NCBI GenBank assembly: GCA_977006965.1 | Contig: OZ345359.1 | Coordinates: forward strand, 2,728,001-2,792,000 | Direction: 5' to 3' | Origin: Phymatolithon calcareum | Lineage: Eukaryota > Rhodophyta > Florideophyceae > Hapalidiales | DNA length: 64,000 bases | Position numbers and translations under genes: made by a program | The notes under the pieces: generated by a model | Database searches by the model: none | Seen by the model: only the letters and a program-made list of their open reading frames with translations | What the model was told of the DNA's origin: nothing | In this document: in pieces, positions 39,512 to 49,689 of the stretch | Numbering within the stretch: the first letter of the stretch is position 1 | Layout: each line of letters starts with the position of its first letter

Positions 39512-42089
39512 TATCTTTGCTTTTATACAGTTTTGTGAGATGAACCAGGAGGTTCTTTGCTGCGATCGGAAGATTGACTGGTGCAATTTCGTGCCTCAAG
39601 TGGGTCATCGCAATAGCCGTCGTAGAACAATAACATCAGATCGGCTCACCTGAATCTCGGTCACGTAAGGAAAAAAATATTAAAAAAATAATATTTTTAT
39701 CAACATTCTACATAATTATACAATTATGGAGATGGAGCGTCCCAGAAACTCCTCGTTTGCGTGAAAGAGTGATACGAAGCTTTCGAGCATGACATACAGT
39801 ATTTTGGGGCCCTAGTTCAATATATAAATTTCGTCACGATTGACGTTGAATCTTAGGCACCTTTTTGAATGCATGAAATGAAACATATAGCCGGAACGTG
39901 ACTATCATGCAGGAAAGAGTTAAAGAACTGATGTCTGAAAATGCACTATTGCTTCATAAAGAGCTTTCTCACACGCCATATTCCAATTCTTGCTGTTACC
40001 ATTATAGGGTGCACGCACATGGCATCAAGAATATAAACGCGTTGGCTTGATCTTCCTCCGGGCGCGTTGCGCTCTTTTAACGTCACCATAGTAATTTTGT
40101 AACATCATCGTTCGTGTACACTCGTACTCACGGCACACTACCGTCAGCTGCACTGCAGATAAACTCGTCGATCTCTTCTATCATCGATCTTTTGCAGCAC
40201 GAAGACTTTTCCTGCGTATTGAACTGTTAACAGCAATCCATTCAGACTGTCAAAGCGTCGAGTAACTAGCCAACTCTCTTCAACACACCACCATTCTGAA
40301 CTCTTCCGTGCCTTACTCTTCATCGACGTACTCATTTACCACACAAGTCGAGAAGTAACGCGTGTGTGTGTTGCGTAGCCGCAGCAGTCGCCATGGTCGA
40401 ACGCGGTCATTCGAACGGCAGTCGCATTTCTGTACGCAAGGACGCCAGTATTTTCTGTCTGTCCACCGTGCATCGATATGTGCAAGCAAACCGGGGTATC
40501 GAAACTCCACGACGTCGCTCCGAAGGTTCAAAGCGCGGTCGTATGACGCTGACAAAAGTGTGTGGCATCTCATTTCTGCTGTCCACGGACGAGTACCCGC
40601 CGTATGGTTAATGATTTCTTCTTCATCTTCAAAACTTTCCGAGCAGATTTTATGCCCAAAAATCCGCTTCCGTTCCCTAATTTTACATGCCTGTTCAATT
40701 GTTCTAATAAAACTGCAAACTATATGAACTCTTACTTCCTTGCCGTTACTTCTGTTCTACCGCCTTTTACTTAATATTCGCGAAATGATGTTATGCAAGC
40801 CGCGGCTCTTCAACTCAGCTCTATATTACACCCGAAGCAATATGACCAAAGGAAGCGGGAGACAGCCGTTTCCTGCGGTTGCGATCAAGCACGGAGTGGT
40901 CAGTAAATTCGCCCTGTAGCCGTCGACAATTCCCAGCGCTGACTCCGATCCAGAACTGGAACCTGCGAATCAAAGAATAGAGCTTCTCTCGCCGTAGCCC
41001 CAAATTGCACTTTCCTAGCTCTTCCAGATAAACCATACAACTCCCCTGTGTGCAGAAATGGGTGCCTTCCAGCAAGGCCTTCAAGAATGGCTACGAAGAG
41101 GCGGAGCTTTAATTTCTAAGCCCGATACTCGAGCCAGCTACAATAGCATTACAGGTTGCAATTGTGATGGACAATTCAATTTCGGTTTGTCGCAAGTTTC
41201 AGGTGTTGGCTAAGAACTGTCGAGAAAACAAGAAAAAACGGATCTCAGGTGGCTTCGATGGGCAGTGAGTGGCTTGTTCTCAAGACTGTTTCAGGAAATT
41301 CAGAGACGGCCTGATTGGCACTAAATGGCTTACACACTAATCTCCACGCCTCAGCACTCAAGCACCACATTGAGTTTGAAGGCAGCCGAAAGAAGAATCA
41401 TCAAGCTATGGTCGGCTCAGTGCTCCTGTGGAGCGCAAAGAGAGAGGTGACCGGTGTATGCGTCGAACCATGCCCGCTCCCAGTTTTGGGCAACCAGCGG
41501 TCATAACGGATCACCACGACTAGCTGGCGTGCGACCACATTCTTTAACAGCACATGCACCTTCGTCAGGTTCTACAATACTGAGCGTGTAAAATGTAGTA
41601 AACACTTCTTCAATTCTGAACGGTTCATTGCCGTTCTGCGACCCGTATGTGTACATTTCTCCTCTGGCGAGTCCCGATCTGGAATTCATCCACGGGCATT
41701 GAAAGGGGAAGGCTGCTGTCAAGGGTGACCTCAATGCGAGACGTAGGCACTGGGACCGTGCAGGAAACTGGAGAGGGCACAAGATTGTTTCGTGTGCCGC
41801 AAAGTTCAACGAGAGTATAAGGACGACAACAAGACCAACTTCCGTCTCACACCAGGGTAAGTGAGACATCGATATTTTCATGACGAGGTCCCTAGAAGCC
41901 AAACTACTCGAACTAGAGGTCGTCACAGAACATATTCTTGTAGCAATGAGAGCTTTGAACCACAGGAGTATAGCTTCTCGAAGAAAGATAGCTACCTCTA
42001 AATTTGCCAGGCGAAGCCTGACAAGAGCAACTAAGGCCGGAGAAAAATGTCAAAGTCGGTACCAGGCATGATACAGCATCTGCGTGCTT
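39512..42089. other. No recognisable gene
   Basis: Includes an AT-rich tract (39660-39730). Frames up to 141 codons exist (for example 41926-41501 minus and 40362-40727 plus) but show no domain and overlap each other. The frame 41880-42071 plus is a basic, helix-like 63 codons just ahead of the LINE-like fragment. Confidence 0.45.
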
Positions 42090-42095
42090 GTACTG

Positions 42096-42372
42096 ACAAA
42101 CTGTAGGTGAACGATTGGTTGATAATTTTCCGGAAAAGCTGCTGGAGGCGTGGAACGCGTTTAAGCCGAGGCCCCCGAGATTTAAAAGTTTTTTGAACAA
42201 GGAGCTCTACAATCTGGCAAAGATGCGAACTCGGTAATATAAGACTTACAGGAGAACAGGCCTCGAAAGTCATAAAGATGCTCTCCCAGAAGTGAGGATG
42301 CTGTTAAAAAAGAAGGGGAGGAAAGCCAAATGTGCCGAGTTTGAAAGATATTTTGAATGGTTCAGTAAATGA
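42096..42372 (+). pseudogene. LINE-like fragment (endonuclease-RT linker)
   Basis: One frame reads VGERLVDNFPEKLLEAWNAF, KPRPPRFKSFLNKELYNLAK, MRTR, a stop at about 42235, then YKTYRRTGLESHKDALPEVR, MLLKKKGRKAKCAEFERYF. This alternation of a Trp-containing helix, a basic K/R-rich helix and a second basic helix ending in an aromatic is typical of the linker between endonuclease and RT in non-LTR retrotransposons. No endonuclease or RT motif is present in the flanks. Assignment by pattern only. Confidence 0.45.
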
Positions 42373-42473
42373 GGCCGAGAGAGGCGGCGAATGCCATAAG
42401 AAAGATCATGAAGTCAAAATCCGAAGGAAAATACTAGCAATGGTCTCGTAGTCCCTGTCCACCCATATGTGCA

Positions 42474-42776
42474 GTGGACGAAGAGGGCAAGTCACTCGAT
42501 ATAGTAACTGATTCGAACAATCCACTGGTATTTCTCCGCGTAAAAGAAAGGTCGACACGGTTGGGATGCGTATGGCTGAAATTCGACAGAGCACCGTTTT
42601 GGAGAAAATCAGTACTAGATGCATACTTTGCTGTCACAGCAGTGATTGAGCTAGTCGCGCTCCAATTCATTCTGTCTTCATCCAAGATTAGTCTAGAAAT
42701 TGAATATGAATGTAAGCGACTCACTACAGCACAAGTTGCGAGAGAAATACGAATCCAGAATATACTGAATAGTTAA
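42474..42776 (+). pseudogene. Unrecognised protein family (UF1), copy 3, C-terminal half
   Basis: 100 codons. EEGKSLDIVTDSNNP, then RSTRLGCVWLKFDRAPFW, VIELVALQFIL, EIEYECKRLTT and EIRIQNILNS align over the full length with EEGRAIRIPVDKPNK, RSTRLRCLRVVFYRAPLW, CIELVALKRTL, ETEYESKRHTP and EIRIKEILGE of copy 2, with at most small gaps, and both end at the same position. The first codon here is GTG, not ATG, and the N-terminal half is missing, so this is a fragment. It is on the opposite strand to copies 1 and 2. Confidence 0.65.
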
Positions 42777-43408
42777 ATAACGTTAGGGCCGGATACTGGT
42801 CTGAAGCTGATGAGAAGTGAGTTATTTTGGAAGGATTTGCTTCAGATGCATTTCATAATTTAACTGATTTGATGATCAGCTGGAAAAGAATGAGCACGCA
42901 GAGTCCCGATGACACAGTATTGGAAAAACAAGGTACGTAATGGCTACTGAGCTCCACTATAGCTTTCTGTGCTTGCATTAATGGGAAAAAATCATCAAGG
43001 AATCGAGGAACTAGACATGCTAGAATCGGAGAGAGTAAGAAACACGGACTGTATGATCTGGACACTCGAATGGTACCGAGAGTACTTTTCTACAAATTAT
43101 AATATATTTCGTTTTAAGAACCAACTATAAAGAATAGTGAGGCATAATATAGTTGTCCCTTTCTGGACCTATATAAAAAATATATGAAAATGAAGCCATA
43201 ACAGTCCGTTGAAAATGGGAGTTCCACACAATGTGAGATCTGCATATATGATACATGTTCATCTTAGTCTCCTCCGCACGGACAGTTGCGCAAATCGAAC
43301 GGAGATCAACAAACAGCGCCACGCCAGCTTAAACGTCCACCGACATCACTGCTCGAACCTCTCGCTTGACTTCTTCCCTTCTTTCTTCTTCAGAGAACTT
43401 TCGAATCT
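42777..43408. other. No recognisable gene
   Basis: AT-rich in places, with short frames only. Confidence 0.5.
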
Positions 43409-44038
43409 CTAACAGGCACAGGATGATGATGTATAATGAAGACCCGAAATGATTCGAAACACTTGTAGTCGTTGTTGAAAATGAACCTTGTCCATGCAGT
43501 CACCTCCAACAAAAAGGCAGGCGGCCACATATGATGCAAAGAGTCGCGTCGTTCCTCCACCGATGCTGCTTCTCTGAGAAAAGATTGAGCGCAACAGTCG
43601 ATGTACCTTCTCTTTTACCTTCTCTGCGTTCTCCTTGTCCTCCTCCAAAAGATCTTCCGTGGCCGTCACCTGCTCTTCACTCATGCAGACTCCGGGGAAT
43701 GCTTGCTTATCTCTGTGCACCCGACAAGCAATCAGGATGAGGACACGAGAGCTTCGAGGGTACCGCTCCACAAAGCGTTGACCGATCTCATCGTTATCCA
43801 GAAAATGGAACGGGTTCTTCATTTCAAGAGTCCCACTTTCAGCAATGTCAACCAGAGTAGAACGAAAGCTGTCCACTCCCGCGAAACATGTCTCGAGCTT
43901 CGACAAGCAACTCTTCAAAACATTGCGATAGACATTCGGAAAGAGAAAAGATGGCCTCATTGTCACCTGAAAAAGGACCTCGTCAGACGCCGAGCGTCTT
44001 GCATTTGCAAGTTGCGCAAATCCATACGCTCCTGGCAA
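43409..44038 (-). CDS. Hypothetical protein
   Basis: An open frame of 209 codons, one of the longest non-repetitive frames outside the transposons. It has a possible helical acidic segment (SEEQVTATEDLLEEDKENAE) followed by a basic one (KVKEKVHRLLRSIFSQR), and a Cys-containing C-terminus. The overlapping frames upstream (44238-43963 and 44357-44133) are also open, so a longer gene with a frameshift or intron is conceivable. I recognise no family. Confidence 0.3.
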   Translation of the reverse strand: MPGAYGFAQLANARRSASDEVLFQVTMRPSFLFPNVYRNVLKSCLSKLETCFAGVDSFRSTLVDIAESGTLEMKNPFHFLDNDEIGQRFVERYPRSSRVLILIACRVHRDKQAFPGVCMSEEQVTATEDLLEEDKENAEKVKEKVHRLLRSIFSQRSSIGGGTTRLFASYVAACLFVGGDCMDKVHFQQRLQVFRIISGLHYTSSSCAC

Positions 44039-44526
44039 AAAGCAAGATTCACGAATCCACTCTTTTCACGATCGCTCGCTGCGCGAACATGTCTTGGCAG
44101 GACCGCTCTCGGATCGTAATTTGCCACGGCGGTCATAACTCCTGTCGAAAGGGCTTCATGATCTCCACTTCTCGTCTCTGTTGCCACGAGAAAGAGTTTC
44201 TTAGTCCCCTTCCTCCGCGATAACGTCTGGCATAGCATTCGTACAAGATCCCGGATTGTCGATCGCGCAATACTCGTTCCATGTGCTTCTTTCCCGTGCT
44301 GTCGAAGTGTTTCTTCCTTCTCAAAAAGACAATCTCAGAGCATGCACTTAAATGCATGGACGATAGGCAGCTCTTGAATGACAGGAAGTTATCCGAGACT
44401 CCAACCTACTTCTCGGTATTGAGCTCGAATCGGATAAGTTCTACGACGCTTGTCGATGCAAGAGAACAGTCGGAAGTGAGAGCAGTTTACAAGAGATTGT
44501 CCAACAACAATGAGACCATAGTATGA

Positions 44527-45519
44527 CAAAGGACAAAAATCTACACTCTAAACATTATGATTCATAATATCTATACTATTATTCAATCAAAAGATGAGAA
44601 AATATTTGTTGTTACCATCCCACACAATTTTCTCATCCAATCATAATGCATAGAAGCGTACCTGTCCACTCCAACTAAAACATAAATCTCTCCTTGTACG
44701 TCCCTACCTATTCCGTATATACCGTCTATTTCAATTAATGCCAAAATTTCTCCTTGTATGTCCCATTCTATTCCTTATACCCACAACTCTAGAATTTCCA
44801 TTCCCTATATTCTATAACATGTTATTTCAATCCCTCTGTCAATGACCCACGAAACGCAGAAGACTTTAAGAAAAATTAAGACTTTGAGTTTATTTGCTTG
44901 GTCCGAAATGCTTCCTGATATCTCACTACATGTTTTCCTCTCGTCAAAGAATTTAAACACTTACTCGAAGTGATGGGAAGAGTGCGTTACTGTGCTTGAT
45001 GAGGTGTATCAGCACTGGCTCAAAGCACCACCTCCAGAATTGATTTCCACGAATTCCATTGGTCAATGCAAATTTGATCCTCATGACGAGCACTTCTTGA
45101 GTCATTTGAGTTCCGTAATTTATTTGGCACTTTTGCAATCCCCAGCAACATCCACGACTCATGTTCTACGTTGATTGGATATATAAATGTCCCCACCAAT
45201 GACACCTTAGTGGCGAGGATTCATTGGATTAACAATCCTCTTGCAACTACTGTCACGTGTCTTGTTCGTGTTTCGAGTGGCAATGAAAAGCATGAATATT
45301 CCACTTGTCACATCCCCCATCCAATGACAACAGATACTGAAAAATGCACACCAATTACATTTCGTCTCCGAATCCTTATGGAAACATATCATTAGTGCTC
45401 CTAGACTGCTTTCAGCCAATTAAGATTCTACTTTGAGACTCATATCAAAACATAAGCGATTAGAAGAGGTTAAAAATTTTCTAATTTTTTCTGAGGAGCG
45501 CGCTGATATTGTAGCACCC
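44527..45519. other. AT-rich region with imperfect repeats, no gene recognised
   Basis: TCTCCTTGTACGTCCC and TCTCCTTGTATGTCCC lie about 75 bp apart (about 44690 and 44750), each followed by a TATTCC-type block. Otherwise only frames of 60-80 codons. Confidence 0.5.
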
Positions 45520-45529
45520 AGTTCCCTTT

Positions 45530-45880
45530 AACGCAGCCTTACGCATATGGTACCACTACAAAGGCCTCATCTTCACTAGAAGAGCGGTATCAACTCTGAA
45601 AATGTGCGTTAACTGGAACATGGTGCGCCAGAGCCCGGAAAATGCGTCCAGAAATAATTAAAAAATAGGATGAAAAAATTAGGAGGCCCAAATTGAGTTC
45701 CATTTCTTTGAAATAAATTTAAAGTCCTATTTTTTTGTTACTTTTGGATAAACGGGCGAGCTTGGCGCACCAATTTCTCCTTCGCGCAGACTTATGCGCT
45801 CGGTACAGTTCGAAAGCGCTATTGAAGACGCGTTTAGCGGTACCAGTCGCGTAAGTCTTCGTTGCCGGTAACTTTTGCAC
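45530..45880. repeat. Foldback element FB, copy 1
   Basis: Imperfect inverted repeat around an AT-rich centre near 45690. The left side has GGAACATGGTGCGCCAGAGC and the right side, read in reverse complement, TTGGTGCGCCAAGCTCGCC. It shares the ACATGGTGC block, a GGTACC-rich outer part and the AT-rich centre with copy 2 at 47143-47450. Confidence 0.5.
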
Positions 45881-45933
45881 CACATTTTGCGCGCCTTGCC
45901 CAAAATCAAATATAAAATACAATTGTAGTCGCG

Positions 45934-46806
45934 CTAGAGGAGGAGCAGAGATAAATTAAAATTAGTGTAACTTGGGGACTGGCGCCGACTGGGGGGACTG
46001 GCTCCGCGAACTAGTAGTAAAAAACAACTTTGGGGGGACTGGCGCCATGACCACACTTGAAAAAGCAATAAAATTTGGAAGGGTCTTCCACAGCGCTCAA
46101 AAACGTGGAGCAAGTCCCCCCACCCGGAAATAGAATATGGGGAAAGACCCATCACGTTGAATAACTCGTGACCCTTGGCTTCCATAACCGTCATCTCTTC
46201 TTCCATCTTTGGCTTCAAATCGTACAAAGATGTTGGCGACACAAGAAACGTGCCTTGACCACCGGTGATCTGGACGGCCTGAGCGGCCAAACGAGCACTA
46301 CGAAGCGCACGGTCCACGGCGCTTTCCGGGTGGTCGCTTGCACAGGAAGACGTTTGACGGCCCTTGAGGATTTCTAAGATAGCTATCACGCTTGTAACAT
46401 GAACGAAGTCGAGATACCCTTTCGGGGCGAGGTGGGCCTTCTTGTTTTCAGGAACCGCATCTTCATCTTCGTCTGAAGGCTCTTCGACAGAAACCGGTGT
46501 GAAGAAACTGAGCAAGGGGCGATCAACAGTGAGCACGAAGCCACACCGACCGGGCTGATAAATGCCAAAGGCCACTTCTGCCGGCCCATCGGCCCCATGA
46601 GCATCCTCCATAGAGGCTTCCTCTTCGCTATCCCTTGCACGCTTCGGACGGCACTTCGCGTCCCCAGTATCGTTCGCACCACCGGTGGTAGAAGGGGCCT
46701 CTGCGGCCATGGAGTCAGCCACCGTGGTGGAAGTGGCCTCTGCGGCCATGGGGTCAGCCGCCGTGGTGGAAGCGGCCTCTGTGGCCGTGCGGTCGACCTT
46801 GGCCAT
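45934..46806 (-). CDS. Hypothetical protein between two foldback elements
   Basis: An open frame of 290 codons from an ATG. Residues 5-45 contain three imperfect copies of an Ala/Thr-rich unit (TTAADPMAAEA, TTVADSMAAEA, STTGGAND), followed by a basic patch (KCRPKRARD, nuclear-signal-like) and an acidic stretch (EEPSDEDEDAVPE). The middle part is a plausible globular region: YLDFVHVTSVIAILEILKGR, then DRALRSARLAAQAVQITGG. The last 40 residues come from the GGGGACTGGCGCC-type repeat and are probably not original coding sequence. I recognise no family. Confidence 0.35.
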   Translation of the reverse strand: MAKVDRTATEAASTTAADPMAAEATSTTVADSMAAEAPSTTGGANDTGDAKCRPKRARDSEEEASMEDAHGADGPAEVAFGIYQPGRCGFVLTVDRPLLSFFTPVSVEEPSDEDEDAVPENKKAHLAPKGYLDFVHVTSVIAILEILKGRQTSSCASDHPESAVDRALRSARLAAQAVQITGGQGTFLVSPTSLYDLKPKMEEEMTVMEAKGHELFNVMGLSPYSISGWGDLLHVFERCGRPFQILLLFQVWSWRQSPQSCFLLLVRGASPPSRRQSPSYTNFNLSLLLL

Positions 46807-47142
46807 AATTCGAAGTTCATCAAAGCCATGTCCCTCCTATGACAGTGGGCGTGTGACTTGGCCGGAATGATCGTCGCGAAAGGCGTTGAGAGCGCCGGTG
46901 TAAATCTCCCCGCGCAAGGCTGCCTCTAAGCATGTCGGCAGGCACAGCGGGTGTCCATGAGCGGCATCCCTATATAGTTTCCGCTGGCTCAACAGGCTCC
47001 GTCATTCAAATTTTAATTGAAAAATAGATCGACTGGCTCAACAGGCTCCACAATTCTTGCCTTCTCGGAGACCCCTCAAAATAACCTCATTTTCGCAGGG
47101 TGCCGCCGGCGCCTGTTGAGCCAAAGTTGAAATTTATATACT
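46807..47142. other. Intergenic, with short repeats of CTGGCTCAACAGGCTCC
   Basis: GGCTCAACAGGCTCC occurs at about 46986 and 47038, and an inverted relative GCGCCTGTTGAGCC at about 47109. No gene seen. Confidence 0.6.
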
Positions 47143-47450
47143 TGGTACCATTCGGCGCGTCTCGATGCGTGCTTTCGAATGGTACCAAGCGCGCAAGTGT
47201 GCGCGGGCGGGAACATGGTGCACTAGAACCAAGGATATGTTCCCAAAAATTATCGGAAAAAAATGATTTCTAATTTATGATACAATACTTGCTTTGATAT
47301 CCTATTTCGTAAATATATTTAAGCACATTCTCTTGGTTCTGGTGCACCAGCTTGCCGCTCGCGAAAAGTTACGCGCGTTGCACCGAGCTCTTTGTCTCGA
47401 TGATAGCTCTCGAACGGTATGAAGCGCGTATCTCTGCGCGAACGACAAGA
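47143..47450. repeat. Foldback element FB, copy 2
   Basis: Inverted repeat centred near 47280. GCGGGAACATGGTGCACTAG with AACCAAGGA on the left pairs with TCTTGGTTCTGGTGCACCAG with CTTGCCGC on the right. Outer parts also pair loosely (GCGCGCAAG with TTACGCGCG). AT-rich centre, as in copy 1. Confidence 0.6.
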
Positions 47451-47746
47451 TAGTGCCTTGAATACTGGACTGACCTTAGAGAGGTATCGCGCATGGCCAA
47501 TAAGATAGGGCTTTCGGGTGTGGTCACCAATCATAATTTGTTACAATGAATGGTAGCCAATTACGAGTAAGTGGCATGAAATATTACCAATTACAATTAC
47601 CATCATGGAATTGACGGCTCGTGGTTGCGATACAGCGAAAATGGACTTCGGGAATACAGCGTAATTCTGGCCCAAAGAAGCGAAATAAATTTTGGGCCAT
47701 AGTTCTGCCGTGCTGTTTCAGTGTGTAGTGGAAAAAAGAATGTGCT
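47451..47746. other. No recognisable gene
   Basis: Unique-looking sequence leading into the satellite array. Confidence 0.5.
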
Positions 47747-47781
47747 CTAGGTATATTCTTTCGTGACTTCTGGGTCCAAAT

Positions 47782-49689
47782 GTGCCACTTACTCAAACAA
47801 TCGACAAAATCCTATTTTGGCCATTTAAAACTGTTACTTCTGGGTCCGCGTTTTTGGCCTCTACAGGGCACCCCCTCCAAATGGCCTCTGTGCGCGGACC
47901 CAGAAGTAACAACCTGCGAAAACAGGCTGGAAACGCGGACCCAGAAGTAACAAACCTCCTCAGCGTCTTCCAATGGCAACCAAACGCCATAACCACTGTC
48001 CCATCATCTTTACCATCCTACTCCACATGTTTTCCGGTCATCATCGTCATGTTTGTGTCCCGCGTCCTCCCTCCCGAGAGGGAGACTACCTTGACCAAAA
48101 TTTCAAACGCTCTCAAATCGACTCAGACCAGTCCACATACTCTCCCAACACCTTCCCCAACATCAAGAACGTCTTTTGAACTCATCTCCGTCATGTCGGT
48201 GTCCCGCGTCTTCTTCGCCAGCGAGGTGACTACCTTGACCAAAATTTCAAACGCTCTCAAATCGACTCAGACCAGTCCACATACTCTCCCAACACCTTCC
48301 CCAACCTCTAAAACATGTTACAACGTCATCCCCGTCATGTCGGTGTCCCGCGTCTTCTTCGCCAGCGAGGTGACTACCTTGACCAAAATTTCAAACGCTC
48401 TCAAATCGACTCAGACCAGTCTACATACTCTCCCAACACCTTCCCCAACATCAAGAACGTCTTTTGGACTCATCTCCGTCATGTCGGTGTCCCGCGTCTT
48501 CTTCGCCAGCGAGGTGACTACCTTGACCAAAATTTCAAACGCTCTCAAATCGACTCAGACCAGTCCACATACTCTCCCAACACCTTCCCCAACCTCTAAA
48601 ACATGTTACAACGTCATCCCCGTCATGTCGGTGTCCCGCGTCTTCTTCGCCAGCGAGGTGACTACCTTGACCAAAATTTCAAACGCTCTCAAATCGACTC
48701 AGACCAGTCCACATACTCTCCCAACACCTTCCCCAACATCAAGAACGTCTTTTGGACTCATCTCCGTCATGTCGGTGTCCCGCGTCTTCTTCGCCAGCGA
48801 GGTGACTACCTTGACCAAAATTTCAAACGCTCTCAAATCGACTCAGACCAGTCCACATACTCTCCCAACACCTTCCCCAACCTCTAAAACATGTTACAAC
48901 GTCATCCCCGTCATGTCGGTGTCCCGCGTCTTCTTCGCCAGCGAGGTGACTACCTTGACCAAAATTTCAAACGCTCTCAAATCGACTCAGACCAGTCCAC
49001 ATACTCTCCCAACACCTTCCCCAACATCAAAAACGTCTTTTGGACTCATCTCCGTCATGTCGGTGTCCCGCGTCTTCTTCGCCAGCGAGGTGACTACCTT
49101 GACCAAAATTTCAAACGCTCTCAAATCGACTCAGACCAGTCCACATACTCTCCCAACACCTTCCCCAACCTCTAAAACATGTTACAACGTCATCCCCGTC
49201 ATGTCGGTGTCCCGCGTCTTCTTCGCCAGCGAGGTGACTACCTTGACCAAAATTTCAAACGCTCTCAAATCGACTCAGACCAGTCCACATACTCTCCCAA
49301 CACCTTCCCCAACATCAAGAACGTCTTTTGAACTCATCTCCGTCATGTCGGTGTCCCGCGTCTTCTTCGCCAGCGAGGTGACTACCTTGACCAAAATTTC
49401 AAACGCTCTCAAATCGACTCAGACCAGTCCACATACTCTCCCAACACCTTCCCCAACCTCTAAAACATGTTACAACGTCATCCCCGTCATGTCGGTGTCC
49501 CGCGTCTTCTTCGCCAGCGAGGTGACTACCTTGACCAAAATTTCAAACTCTCTCAAATCGACTCAGACCAGTCCACATACTCTCTCAACACCTTCTCCAC
49601 CCTTAACAACCTGTTCAGAGCTTATCTTCGCCATGTACATTTCGTCTGCCGTCTTTGTGCATGGATTGTGGAGTCATAGACGACCTTGA
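47782..49689 (+). CDS. Repeat-encoded open frame, coding doubtful
   Basis: 635 codons open from a GTG; the far 5' part has no ATG start until MASVRGPRSNN about 33 codons in. The translation has a 48-residue period (TTLTKISNALKSTQTSPHTL, then PTPSPTS), rich in Ser, Thr and Pro. Since both 144 and most unit lengths keep register, openness follows from the lack of stops in one unit. A second plus frame is open for 94 codons per 288 bp. No signal peptide or known domain. Variants between units in this frame are mostly amino-acid changes, which does not suggest selection for the protein. Equivalent frames: 49887-51074, 51272-52459, 52657-53844, 54042-55229, 55427-56470, 56669-57856, 58054-59385, 59584-60771 and 60969-63740 (923 codons). 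Confidence 0.2.
   Translation: MPLTQTIDKILFWPFKTVTSGSAFLASTGHPLQMASVRGPRSNNLRKQAGNADPEVTNLLSVFQWQPNAITTVPSSLPSYSTCFPVIIVMFVSRVLPPERETTLTKISNALKSTQTSPHTLPTPSPTSRTSFELISVMSVSRVFFASEVTTLTKISNALKSTQTSPHTLPTPSPTSKTCYNVIPVMSVSRVFFASEVTTLTKISNALKSTQTSLHTLPTPSPTSRTSFGLISVMSVSRVFFASEVTTLTKISNALKSTQTSPHTLPTPSPTSKTCYNVIPVMSVSRVFFASEVTTLTKISNALKSTQTSPHTLPTPSPTSRTSFGLISVMSVSRVFFASEVTTLTKISNALKSTQTSPHTLPTPSPTSKTCYNVIPVMSVSRVFFASEVTTLTKISNALKSTQTSPHTLPTPSPTSKTSFGLISVMSVSRVFFASEVTTLTKISNALKSTQTSPHTLPTPSPTSKTCYNVIPVMSVSRVFFASEVTTLTKISNALKSTQTSPHTLPTPSPTSRTSFELISVMSVSRVFFASEVTTLTKISNALKSTQTSPHTLPTPSPTSKTCYNVIPVMSVSRVFFASEVTTLTKISNSLKSTQTSPHTLSTPSPPLTTCSELIFAMYISSAVFVHGLWSHRRP
47833..47951. repeat. Inverted 18-bp motifs in the constant block
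   Basis: GTTACTTCTGGGTCCGCG at 47833-47850 is the exact reverse complement of 47893-47910 and of 47934-47951; a partial direct copy (GTGACTTCTGGGTCC) lies at 47763-47777. The arrangement, two direct and two inverted sites, is repeated in every higher-order unit. Confidence 0.95.
48051..49634 (+). repeat. 144-bp repeats of the first higher-order unit
   Basis: Eleven copies of a 144-bp repeat. The first copy is a distinct head form (CCTCCCTCCCGAGAGGGAGA) and the last a distinct tail form (TCAAACTCTCTC and CCACCCTTAACAACC). Inner copies alternate between an alpha form (ACATCAAGAACGTCTTTTG) and a beta form (ACCTCTAAAACATGTTACAA), so that the effective period is 288 bp. Boundaries are approximate. 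Confidence 0.9.

Noticed and set aside
48195-49634. CRISPR-like regular repeats
   Set aside because: Repeats are 144 bp, adjoin without unique spacers, and the context is eukaryotic.
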